Assembly (NCBI GenBank): GCA_036520615.1
Contig: DATDJI010000091.1
Span: 62,001 to 126,000 of the forward strand
DNA length: 64,000 nucleotides
Origin: CAMCXE01 sp036520615
GTDB taxonomy: Bacteria > Pseudomonadota > Gammaproteobacteria > Pseudomonadales > Cellvibrionaceae
Direction of reading: 5' to 3'
Part shown: piece after piece, positions 15,267 to 23,155 of the stretch
Position numbering within the stretch: the stretch's first letter is position 1
Layout of the letters: every line of letters begins with the position of its first letter
Position numbers and translations under genes: made by a program
The notes under the pieces: model-generated
Database searches by the model: none
The model's input: the letters and a program-made list of their open reading frames with translations, nothing else
Told to the model about the DNA's origin: nothing

Positions 15267-16021
15267 GTACGACTTGCCCCGAACGCCGCAGCGGCCAGTT
15301 GGCTTGCGCGGGGGATTATGGCGTAGTCGCAGAGCGCTAAAAATTGCGCATCGGAGCAGCTATCACCCATACCCAGCGTCATAATCTCACCGTGTTCGGC
15401 GCGCAGAAGTTCAATCACATAAGCCACCGCGCGGGACTTATCTAAGGTTTTTGGCAGCAAAGCAAGATTGTTGCCGTTGCTGTGCAAAACATACTCATCC
15501 CCGTCGTGGGCAAGCCAGGGTATTAATACGGCTTGTTCAATTTCGCCTAGGCGCGCAAGGTTTTTCTCTGGGTCTTTAAGGAGCGAAAAAAAGCCAATAC
15601 CTGCATCATTCATTAACCGCCCGCGATTAGGCAAACCCTCGCGGATGCAGTACTCATCAATAAGGCGAATAACATCTTCCAAACCTGTGCGCGCTTTTGC
15701 CATGTCCGCCGCCATTAGCTCGTGCCAATATTCATCCAATGTGCCATCGGGCTTTTGCACCAGTCCACCAAAATTAAGGATGACATAGCTGCTAAATGGA
15801 ATATTTACCCGTGCGAATGAATCCAAATCCCGCGCCGTTGTAGGAATAAGCGTTGTTTCGCGGCCCACCAATTCCAACCAGGCGCGCTGGCGGGCATTGC
15901 TAAATGAATTAGCACTGCCATCGCGCAGAAACGCGGCGGGCGCTAAATCATCAGTATCCGCGCATTTGGCGCGAGTCTGGAATAGGGTGTCGTCCAGATC
16001 TATAAAGAGAATTTTTTTCAC
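15263..16021 (-). CDS. HAD-superfamily phosphatase (ter-linked)
   Basis: A 252-residue haloacid-dehalogenase-type hydrolase. Motif I is FIDLDDTLF (nucleophile Asp8, acid/base Asp10), a Ser/Thr motif II lies around TLIPTTARD, and motif IV is GMGDSCSDAQFL near residue 225. The insert between motifs is large enough to be a C2-type cap. It probably removes a phosphate from the product of the neighbouring phosphoribosyltransferases. It overlaps the downstream PRTase-PELOTA gene by four bases. A gap of about 256 bases separates it from the upstream PRTase-TRSP gene, the only break in coupling in this module, and could hold a promoter. Confidence 0.82.
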   Translation of the reverse strand: MKKILFIDLDDTLFQTRAKCADTDDLAPAAFLRDGSANSFSNARQRAWLELVGRETTLIPTTARDLDSFARVNIPFSSYVILNFGGLVQKPDGTLDEYWHELMAADMAKARTGLEDVIRLIDEYCIREGLPNRGRLMNDAGIGFFSLLKDPEKNLARLGEIEQAVLIPWLAHDGDEYVLHSNGNNLALLPKTLDKSRAVAYVIELLRAEHGEIMTLGMGDSCSDAQFLALCDYAIIPRASQLAAAAFGASRT

Positions 16022-16277
16022 TGATGTTCTCGAATATTTAATTTTTTACTGAATGCTTTTTAAGTATGCTTCTCTGCGATGTATCAGAATGATTACTCTT
16101 AAAAAATTAATTTCGCAGGCGTGACTTTCAGAGAGCACACGGTAAAATTATTTCCGGCATTAAAATGTTGAAAATTACTGCGTTTCCAATTCACGCTTTA
16201 AAAGGCGGATAAATAGCTTCCATATCCTATAGACTGAATTGCTCAACAATAATCTTTCCGTAACAATGCCTCGAAAT

Positions 16278-17438
16278 TCATTCATTTGATGAACCCGAGC
16301 AATAAATCAATCGCCCACCCACAAGCGCCGCTAACTCACGCAGCTCATCATTCTCCGGAGTTTCATGACATATCAATACTTCGTCATAAAATCCAGGCGT
16401 AAGGTTATAAATATAATTCGGCACACCTTCGCCGTAATTATCACTAAAACTAATACTCTGTTGGATTGCACCCCAGCTAAGGACGGGGGAGCGAGTTGTG
16501 GATTGCACCCAGACGGCGTGACCTAAACCCTCTAAACACATGGCAAGCAAAAATGGCCAGTGCATAAATTCCCCGGTGCCGAGCACGAGAATCTTCGCAT
16601 CGGGCTCCAAATCTTCGCTTAATTGCAGCGCTTGCGAATGCGGTAATTGCAGTGAGTGAGCGATCCCAACTCGACCAAAGGCGTCGCTTGCACCTGAAGG
16701 TGTATAGCTGCTGGCCGCTTGTGCAGCTGGGGGATGAACATCTATGGGCGCTGGAAAAAACTCGTAGTAACCTTCGATTAGCGCGCCCGAGCTTACATCC
16801 AAGCCAAATGCCTGCGGGCAATTAGCGCGGGCATCAACGGACATAAAATTGGCGGGTGTAGCCAGGTGCACATGGCTTAAGCCCGGACAATAGCTACGGC
16901 AGGCCTGCGTTAAATTAACAAATGTATTGCCCGTGCTAGCCTCGTCATCAATTAATACAAGGCTGCGCGCTTGGCGAAATTGCGCGGCGAGGATTGGATC
17001 GCGCGGTAGATGCAAATATTGGCGCGGCGCGTGGCTGTGGGTTTCGGCAAACTCTATTAATTCACAGCCTTCTATCGGGTAGCGCGTGCTGTGAATAAAT
17101 AGGCAGGGGCTGTTCGGGTGCAAGCGTTGATAGGCTTCAAATACGCCCTGGCCCAAGCCCACGGCGGTTTCGGCCATAGCGATAAACAGCAACGGGCCGG
17201 GCAGGTGCGCAGGGATTTGTGCGGCTAATTCATCCTGAATACGCAGCATTACGGCAGGCTGCACCGGCCAGTGTTTGGCGAGAATTTTACTGACAAATAA
17301 AAACCCTCGCTTGGCATTGGCGCGGGCACCGAAGCCTAATAGCTCATCGAGCCTATCGGCGCCCTTCGTAAGTTGCAACTGCAGCTGGCCCGTCGGTAAT
17401 TGCAAAATCTGCGGTGTTTGCATCTGCTTAGCGTTCAC
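16278..17438 (-). CDS. Phosphoribosyltransferase with TRSP domain (PRTase_2, ter-linked)
   Basis: The 386-residue protein carries a phosphoribosyltransferase domain whose PRPP-binding loop reads VLIDDEASTGNTF (about residues 160-172). It is preceded by the acidic FAETAVGLGQ-like region (LLFIAMAETAVGLGQGVF) typical of PRTases. The C-terminal domain is the TRSP domain, named for a motif that is literally visible here as TTRSPVL, followed by FSDNYGEGVPNYIYN. It starts at GTG 17436-17438, overlapping the ATP-grasp gene by four bases. In ter loci these PRTases are predicted to build or salvage a nucleoside-type compound. No product is known to me. Confidence 0.82.
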   Translation of the reverse strand: MNAKQMQTPQILQLPTGQLQLQLTKGADRLDELLGFGARANAKRGFLFVSKILAKHWPVQPAVMLRIQDELAAQIPAHLPGPLLFIAMAETAVGLGQGVFEAYQRLHPNSPCLFIHSTRYPIEGCELIEFAETHSHAPRQYLHLPRDPILAAQFRQARSLVLIDDEASTGNTFVNLTQACRSYCPGLSHVHLATPANFMSVDARANCPQAFGLDVSSGALIEGYYEFFPAPIDVHPPAAQAASSYTPSGASDAFGRVGIAHSLQLPHSQALQLSEDLEPDAKILVLGTGEFMHWPFLLAMCLEGLGHAVWVQSTTRSPVLSWGAIQQSISFSDNYGEGVPNYIYNLTPGFYDEVLICHETPENDELRELAALVGGRLIYCSGSSNE

Positions 17439-18457
17439 GCAAGCTCCGTGGCATGGGCGAGTTCGGTTACGCGAATACCGTTGCGGATCGGCGGAATAGA
17501 GAGCTTATCGAACCCGCGATCAAAGCCTGTAATACCGATATACGGCAAGTTCGGCCCAGCAAGACACGCCATAGCGACGCCACCGGAAAGACGCGCGTTA
17601 ATTTCTAATAATCCGAGACCTTGTTTGCGCTCGCGAAATTGCGCGTTAAAAAAACCGTTGAGCTGATAATCCGCAGCTAATTGGGTAACGCTTTGTAGAA
17701 TGTCTTCGCGTAGATCAATAGTTTGGCCGCGCCCGGATAAAAGCGATTTACGCCGAGGTATAGCGGTAATTAATCGGCCGTTATCGGCTACACAATCCAC
17801 GCTGTATTCGTGACCGGGTAAATATTCCATAACCAGTATTTTTTTAAATTGACCCAATTGAGCGAGGCCCCGCCGTAAATCGTGCAGGTTGATATGGTAG
17901 GGCACGCCTTCGAGTAATAATTCGGCGCAGGAGCGCTTTTCATCCAAAACGCTAAAACCCAAACCGAATACGGATGAGGAAGGTTTAATGCAAAGTTTGG
18001 CGTGGCGGCCGCGCAACTCATCATAGGCGGCATCAAATTCCGCGAGGGTATGCGCCACGCGAAATTCAGCTGGCGGCGCTAAGGGCAAATTAAGGCTTTG
18101 ACAAAAACGGCCCTTATCATTAATTAAACGTAAATTTTCTTCGCTGGCCGTGGATAAAACCCGTGTGCCAATAGCGGCAAATTGCGCGTGCATACGCGCC
18201 ATTACACTCGCCTCTTTACCCGGCACAAAAATAGCAATTTTGTGTGTTTGGCAAAACTCTAAACACCAGGCCGCGTATTCTTCCCCCAGCAAGCCTTTAG
18301 GTTCAACATAGGGTTCATCAGCGGCTAAAAACGCGGGGGCATGGGCGTTGGTATTACTGCAAATTAATTGATATTCGTTTTGAGTATCACCCTGCCGAAT
18401 TAAACGCAAAGCGGCGGCTAAAGAGGAAAAGGTTTTGTTGAACCAGACGCGGGTCAT
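17435..18457 (-). CDS. ATP-grasp ligase (ter-linked)
   Basis: A 340-residue ATP-grasp protein, expected to join a carboxylate to an amine or thiol by way of an acyl phosphate. Visible parts are the pre-ATP-grasp region (residues 1-95), a lid segment with KLCIKPSSSVFGLGFSVLD, where the Lys contacts ATP, the MEYLPGHEYSVDCVADNG acidic strand, and the Mg-binding LLEINARLSGG near residue 285. The final TELAHATEL region is family-typical. It is the first enzyme gene of the ter-linked module. A 347-base gap with an inverted-repeat element separates it from the TerD-family genes upstream, so the enzymes may have their own promoter. Confidence 0.84.
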   Translation of the reverse strand: MTRVWFNKTFSSLAAALRLIRQGDTQNEYQLICSNTNAHAPAFLAADEPYVEPKGLLGEEYAAWCLEFCQTHKIAIFVPGKEASVMARMHAQFAAIGTRVLSTASEENLRLINDKGRFCQSLNLPLAPPAEFRVAHTLAEFDAAYDELRGRHAKLCIKPSSSVFGLGFSVLDEKRSCAELLLEGVPYHINLHDLRRGLAQLGQFKKILVMEYLPGHEYSVDCVADNGRLITAIPRRKSLLSGRGQTIDLREDILQSVTQLAADYQLNGFFNAQFRERKQGLGLLEINARLSGGVAMACLAGPNLPYIGITGFDRGFDKLSIPPIRNGIRVTELAHATELA

Positions 18458-18581
18458 GAACTGTTATTACCTAATAGCGTGAGTAATTAGGTGAAAAAAA
18501 CGCATATATTTTCACCTTATGCTTGGAGGAATGTGGGCGGTAGTGGTTGTAGCGGTAATAGAAATATTTGCGCCTTAAAAA

Positions 18582-18695
18582 CCTCACCCTAGCTCGCCCT
18601 CCAAAAGGGGAGAGCACAAAAACCTCATTGAAAGCCGAATTGGCTTTAAAGTTTTTGCTTTCCCCTTTTTACAGAAAGGAGCGAGAAGGCTGAGG
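18582..18695. repeat. Imperfect 114-bp inverted-repeat element
   Basis: The left arm begins CCTCACCCTAGCTCGCCC and the right arm ends GCGAGAAGGCTGAGG. The arms are complementary with scattered mismatches, and the centre is AAAGCC-GAATT-GGCTTT. Terminal sequences of the kind CTCACCCTAGC...GGGGAGAG are familiar from REP-like or MITE-like palindromic elements spread through proteobacterial genomes. It lies in the 347-base gap inside the ter locus. It encodes nothing and could fold into a long RNA hairpin, attenuating or stabilising the transcript. Confidence 0.7.
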
Positions 18696-18804
18696 ATCAG
18701 TCGTTTTAAGCTACAGACAGGTCGATTAGTTTTTTGTCTGTCTGCCTGACTGTTTAATGTCATGCAATTTAGGAAAACGATCCGCGCGCTGTAAAAAAAA
18801 TTAA

Positions 18805-19398
18805 TTAAAGGTGCGGAGTAATCGCCGGCAACAATTCATTAAATGTCCGTCCGTTAGCCGTTTCACCAATTGCATGTAATTTCCATTCGCCGCCATGACG
18901 ATAAAGTTTGGCCATGATTTGTGCGTTGTAATTACCTAACCCTGATAAATTAAAACGCGCAACTTCAGTATTGTTAGCGGCATTAACCAAGCGCACGGTG
19001 GCGTTGGCGACTTGAGAGAAATTCTGGCCGGTAAAACTATTAACGGTAAATACCAGGCTTTTAACTGTGGCGGGCACCTGCGTGAGATTAACGATAATTT
19101 GCTCGTCGTCGCCGTCACCCGCGCCGGTGCGGTTATCGCCAGTGTGTTGGATGGAGCCGTCTTTGGAGCGCAATTGGCGGAACCATACGGCATCTACAGT
19201 ATTATTTTGCTCATCGAATAAAATACACGAGGCGTCAAGGTCTACATCGACCTGTTTATTGCCGCCTAGGAATCCCATAATGCCTTTTTTTTCTGGCTGA
19301 ACTACATCCCAACCTAGGCCCATGATGATTTTAGTAAGGCTAGTGCCGGCCTCTTTGTCGAGGGAAATTTTTTGACCTTTTTGTAAATTAATGGACAT
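18805..19398 (-). CDS. TerD-family protein (TerZ-like)
   Basis: A 197-residue TerD-domain protein, related most to TerX/TerZ because of the insert QPEKKGIMGFLGGNKQ after GLGWD. The N-terminal LQKGQKISLDKEAG, VDVDLDASCILFDE and the acidic GDNRTGAGDGDDEQ supply the Ca-binding residues of the family. It lacks the C-terminal GQG(Y/F)AGG of the TerD/TerE group and ends NGRTFNELLPAITPHL. It is thought to act at the inner membrane with TerC and other TerD-fold proteins in tellurite, phage or DNA-damage stress. A GGAGAAACCC-type Shine-Dalgarno lies before its ATG at 19398. Confidence 0.88.
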   Translation of the reverse strand: MSINLQKGQKISLDKEAGTSLTKIIMGLGWDVVQPEKKGIMGFLGGNKQVDVDLDASCILFDEQNNTVDAVWFRQLRSKDGSIQHTGDNRTGAGDGDDEQIIVNLTQVPATVKSLVFTVNSFTGQNFSQVANATVRLVNAANNTEVARFNLSGLGNYNAQIMAKLYRHGGEWKLHAIGETANGRTFNELLPAITPHL

Positions 19399-19439
19399 AG
19401 GGTTTCTCCATAAAAATTAAGGGATGGGTAAAACTATTT

Positions 19440-20141
19440 TTAAGGTTTAAACAATTCAATAAATGACTTTCGATTACGTGAACAAATAAATACTTTACCC
19501 GCGCCGCTAAAGCGCAAAACTATACCCTCACCGCTGGTAGCGCTGTTGACCAAATTGCCCAGCATGCCGCCTAAACCGCCGCCACTGCTGCTGCCCGTAG
19601 TAACGGAAATTTCGTAGTGTAAATTGGCATCCCAGCAAACTACGTGGGCGTTGTCGATAATGACATCTTTACCCGGCTCCACATTAAGCTGAAACATCGA
19701 GCCAAAGCCCGACACGGCGAGCTGGCCGCTGCCACTGGCTTCCATGAGGAAAAACCCACCGGATTGACCAAATAAGGCATTGCCGACACTTTGCGTGCGT
19801 ACTTTAAGTTCAACGCCGGAGGTTGCGGCTACAAACGCGCCATCATTCAAAAAATAGCGATTTTTGCCGACTTCTACTACGTCCATAGCGCCGGGCATGT
19901 TAGGCGATAACAGGCAGTCGCCGTCGCCACGCACCGCTTCAATATGTTGTTGAAAAAACGATTCACCATTGGCGAATGTGCGCATCAGAGCTGCACCAAA
20001 ACCGCCGCCCATTTTGCCCTTTAAATCCAATGTGGCGTCCATCATCACCATGGCGCCGGATTCACAATATATTTTGTCGCCGCGCTGCATGCTGACATGT
20101 AAAAAAGGATCGACCTCACCGGTGGTGGTAAAAACAGTCAT
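19440..20141 (-). CDS. AIM24/TIGR00266-family protein
   Basis: The 233-residue protein belongs to the AIM24 (TIGR00266) family: MQRGDKIYCESGAMVMMD early, GGGFGAALMRTFANGESFF, MPGAMDVVEVGK, and GIVLRFSGAGKVFICSRN at the end. The fold is a beta-sandwich of trimers; the biochemical role is unknown. A Gly/Ser-rich loop (SSSGGGLGGMLGN) is typical. Members occur often inside ter gene clusters, as here between the TerZ-like gene and the DUF1272 gene, which suggests a membrane-associated stress role. It is cytosolic by sequence, without a signal peptide. Confidence 0.85.
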   Translation of the reverse strand: MTVFTTTGEVDPFLHVSMQRGDKIYCESGAMVMMDATLDLKGKMGGGFGAALMRTFANGESFFQQHIEAVRGDGDCLLSPNMPGAMDVVEVGKNRYFLNDGAFVAATSGVELKVRTQSVGNALFGQSGGFFLMEASGSGQLAVSGFGSMFQLNVEPGKDVIIDNAHVVCWDANLHYEISVTTGSSSGGGLGGMLGNLVNSATSGEGIVLRFSGAGKVFICSRNRKSFIELFKP

Positions 20142-20229
20142 AGCTTAGCTCCGAGAGAAAACAGTTGGGGCAAAACATAGTGCAAATGGCTCGATTAATT
20201 TCTGTGTCGAACGTTAAAAAACAGCTTCT

Positions 20230-20478
20230 TTAAGTTGTGACGATACAGCCGCCGGGTTTTAGAACTCGCTGCTGTGAGGCCGGATACTTTGCCAACATCG
20301 CAGCGGTGCGCACTGGCCGCGCTACTAAATTACCTGCACAGTTAGGGCAGGCGCGGGCCAATACGCCTTCTGTGCACTGCCGGCAAAACGTACATTCGAA
20401 CGTGCATATAAACGCTTCCGTGCTAGCCGGTGGTAGGTCTTTATTGCAGCACTCACAGTTAGGACGAAGTTCTAACAT
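20230..20478 (-). CDS. DUF1272 small zinc-ribbon-like protein
   Basis: An 82-residue protein with the DUF1272 pattern: LRPNCECCNKDLPP, ICTFECTFCRQCTEG and CPNCAGNLVARPVR. The eight or so cysteines in CxxC pairs make a zinc-binding site very likely. It sits between the AIM24-like and TerD genes. The function is unknown. Its presence in the ter locus may be incidental, since DUF1272 genes occur in many contexts. Confidence 0.85.
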   Translation of the reverse strand: MLELRPNCECCNKDLPPASTEAFICTFECTFCRQCTEGVLARACPNCAGNLVARPVRTAAMLAKYPASQQRVLKPGGCIVTT

Positions 20479-20569
20479 CGGTGGCGTTCCACATTAAACT
20501 GACCAGTTATACACCTAAGCCAAAGCTCCCTGCGCCGTCTAAGACACACGAGCAGAGAGCCTGGGAATA

Positions 20570-21145
20570 TTAGGCATTAATACCGTATGAGCGTGCCAAG
20601 GGGCCGAGACCCCCTGCGAAGCCCTGGCCTACTGCTTTAAATTTCCATTCGCTACCAGCGCGGTACACCTCTCCGAAGACCATGGCAGTTTCAGTAGAGC
20701 CGTCTTCCGATAGATCAAAACGGGCAATTTCTTTATCGCCGTCGGCGTTTAGCACGCGGATATAAGCTTTGCCCACCTGGCCGAAATTCTGACGACGTGC
20801 ATCGGCATCGTGGATCGTTACTGCCACAACTACACGGTCAATATCAGCGGGAACATTAGCCAGATTGATGGTGAGCTGCTCGTCGTCACCATCGCCTTGG
20901 CCGGTGGTGTTATCGCCCAAATGCACTATTGAGCCGTCAGCAGATTTAAGGTTGTTGTAAAAAATAAAGTCTGCGTCAGAGCGTACTTTACCGTCGCTTT
21001 TGAGCAGGAATGCGCTGCCGTCCAAGTCAAAGGCTGCGCCATCGGTGGCGCGCGGATCCCAGCCAAGACCTACTTTGAGGTTTTTCAGGCTAGGTGCTTC
21101 TTTGCTTAAATTGACGTTGCCGCCTTTTTGTAAACTAATAGCCAT
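20570..21145 (-). CDS. terD: TerD-family tellurite-resistance/stress protein
   Basis: A 191-residue TerD protein at full family length. It opens MAISLQKGGNVNLSKEAPS, has GLGWDPRATDGAAFDLDGSAFLL and the acidic GDNTTGQGDGDDEQ (together the Ca-binding site), then TIHDADARRQNFGQV and the C-terminal WKFKAVGQGFAGGLG. It is known in the ter system to associate with TerC at the membrane. It is one of two close paralogues in a row, and telling TerD from TerE is not possible by eye. A GGAGCAC Shine-Dalgarno precedes ATG 21145. Confidence 0.92.
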   Translation of the reverse strand: MAISLQKGGNVNLSKEAPSLKNLKVGLGWDPRATDGAAFDLDGSAFLLKSDGKVRSDADFIFYNNLKSADGSIVHLGDNTTGQGDGDDEQLTINLANVPADIDRVVVAVTIHDADARRQNFGQVGKAYIRVLNADGDKEIARFDLSEDGSTETAMVFGEVYRAGSEWKFKAVGQGFAGGLGPLARSYGINA

Positions 21146-21229
21146 AATCAGTGCTCCTAAATGGTAAGGTTTTTTACTGTGAAATTATTACTTTTGGTTT
21201 ATGAACAACACTTTTATGCAGTACTACCG

Positions 21230-21808
21230 CTACCGCACATCCACGCCGTGTAATAGAGCCAACGCGTACAAGCCACCCGCATAGCCCTGCCCTACAGCCT
21301 TGAATTTCCAATCCGAACCCGCGCGGTATAACTCGCCAAATATTAGCGCCGTCTGGTTCGAATAGCCTTCGGTAAGATCGAAGCGGGCTATTTCGGTTCC
21401 CGTATCCAAATTGACCAAGCGTATAAACGCCTCGTCTACTTTGCCAAAATTTTGCTGTCGGTCATCCGCCTCGTGAATCGTCACGGCCACCACTAGGCGC
21501 ATTATTTCCAGAGGAATTTTATCCAGCTGAATATTGAGCATTTCATCGTCGCCATCGCCTACGCCAGTGCGATTATCACCAGTGTGCTCAACGCCGCCAC
21601 ACGCTGAGTGCAATTGACCGTAGAAAATAAAATCTCCATCGCTGCGCACGCGGCCCTGCTCGGTGAGCATAAAAACACTGGCGTCCAAGTCAAAATCAGC
21701 GCCTGTGCCGCTGCTGGCATTCCAGCCTAGCCCAAGTCGCAGATGTCGCAAACTGGGGTCAGTTTTGGATAAATTAAGATTGCGTCCTTTGCTAAGGCTA
21801 ATGGCCAT
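21230..21808 (-). CDS. terD: TerD-family protein, second paralogue
   Basis: A 192-residue TerD/TerE protein, parallel to the neighbour at 20570 along its whole length: LSKGRNLNLSKTDPS, GLGWNASSGTGADFDLDASVFML, GDNRTGVGDGDDEM, TIHEADDRQQNFGKV and WKFKAVGQGYAGGLYALAL. The aspartates of both Ca-binding segments are kept. One unusual feature is the Cys in LHSACGGVEHTG, where paralogues have Ser-Asp-Gly. It starts 11 bases after the TerC stop, so it should be co-transcribed with terC. Confidence 0.92.
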   Translation of the reverse strand: MAISLSKGRNLNLSKTDPSLRHLRLGLGWNASSGTGADFDLDASVFMLTEQGRVRSDGDFIFYGQLHSACGGVEHTGDNRTGVGDGDDEMLNIQLDKIPLEIMRLVVAVTIHEADDRQQNFGKVDEAFIRLVNLDTGTEIARFDLTEGYSNQTALIFGELYRAGSDWKFKAVGQGYAGGLYALALLHGVDVR

Positions 21809-21819
21809 GTTCAGCTTGC

Positions 21820-22863
21820 CTATGCTTTAGCTTCAGTGGATCCATGAATACGGCGGTGGCGAATAGACGACCACAGCGACAACCCTATAAATACCACACC
21901 AGATAAGCCGGTAAACCATTCGGGGATATGGTAAGTGACGCTCAACAGCATTATTGCCGCCAGAATACCTATGGCGTAATGGGCGCCGTGCTCCAAATAT
22001 ACATAGGCCTCAAGCGTGCCTTGGCGTACAAGGAAAATGGTGAGGGAGCGTACGAAAAACGCACCTATAGCCAGGCCGACCATAATAATGACAACGTCTT
22101 TAGTAATTGCAAACGCGCCTATAACGCCATCAAAGCTGAAGGACGCGTCCAACACTTCTAGATAAAGAAAGCCGCCGATGCTGCCTTTGGCGATCAGCTC
22201 ACCGGTGTGGCTAACTTCCTCTTCAGCCTCCAATAAGCCACTGACAAAATCTACGGCAAGGTAGATGGCAATACCACCGATGCCCGATAAGAGCACGGAT
22301 AATTTGATGGCTTCGGGTACAAGCATTGATGCACCGTAGACGGCCAATAGGGTAAGCAGCGTGGAGAGGCCTTCGTTGCCGTGGGAGCCGAATTTCTCTT
22401 CAATCCAGCCAAACCAATGCAATTCTTTCTCGTCATCGAACAAAAAGTTTAAGAACACCAGCAGCAAGAACGCGCCACCAAATGCTGCAACCTGCGGATG
22501 GTGATCTGTCAGCTGGCGGGCGTACTCATCGGGTTGGTTCAAGGCCAGATCGATTACTTCGCTTAGACCTAAACCCGTGGCAACAGCCACAATTGCGATA
22601 GGGAATACCAAGCGCATGCCAAAAACCGCCACTAATATGCCGACGGTTAAAAACAGTTTTTGCCAGAAGGCGTTCCAGGTGCGCAGCACCGAGGCATTTA
22701 CTACGGCGTTGTCAAAAGACAGAGAAACTTCCATAACCGCAAGAATGCCCGCAATTAACAAAGCCTGCAGAGCTCCGGGCACACCGCCTCGGCTGTAACC
22801 CCACCAACCGGCAACGCCTAGCAACAGAATTGAAACCACAAATGACCAGGTGAAATGTTTCAT
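21820..22863 (-). CDS. terC: TerC, DUF475-type integral membrane protein
   Basis: TerC is the membrane anchor of the ter stress system. The 347-residue length and sequence match the DUF475 TerC form: about nine hydrophobic segments, the conserved acidic in-membrane motif VMEVSLSFDNAVVNA (about residues 44-58) and its repeat DASFSFDGVIGAFAIT in the second half. The internal acidic loop FLFDDEKELHWFGWIEEKF is typical. It is the first gene of the leftward locus. Upstream, 292 bases up to the transposase-like gene probably contain the promoter. Confidence 0.92.
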   Translation of the reverse strand: MKHFTWSFVVSILLLGVAGWWGYSRGGVPGALQALLIAGILAVMEVSLSFDNAVVNASVLRTWNAFWQKLFLTVGILVAVFGMRLVFPIAIVAVATGLGLSEVIDLALNQPDEYARQLTDHHPQVAAFGGAFLLLVFLNFLFDDEKELHWFGWIEEKFGSHGNEGLSTLLTLLAVYGASMLVPEAIKLSVLLSGIGGIAIYLAVDFVSGLLEAEEEVSHTGELIAKGSIGGFLYLEVLDASFSFDGVIGAFAITKDVVIIMVGLAIGAFFVRSLTIFLVRQGTLEAYVYLEHGAHYAIGILAAIMLLSVTYHIPEWFTGLSGVVFIGLSLWSSIRHRRIHGSTEAKA

Positions 22864-23155
22864 GGGTGTGGGCTACTCCTATGAGCAGGTGAAGAGAATA
22901 GTAATTGGGCGCATAACACCCGCCTTGAGAATTTAACGGGTGTGGGATATGCAAGTCGGCGGGGAGATTAGCACAAAGTTTTGCCAGTAAAGCGCGTTAC
23001 GGTAGCGAACTATTGCGGATTAATTTATGGTTACCAGGCTTACCCTTGTGTAGCAATCTAGATTTAAAGGGGCTTTTTTATTGCCAGTGGCTGATCGTTA
23101 AGCTGATAAGCAGCACAAAAATACACAATTTAATCCGTAATAATGAGGTGGCGAC

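Noticed and set aside
18713..18756. CAGACAG...CTGTCTG inverted repeat after the TerZ-like gene
   Set aside because: A 7-bp stem with a long loop and no T-tract in the leftward direction; too weak to call a terminator.
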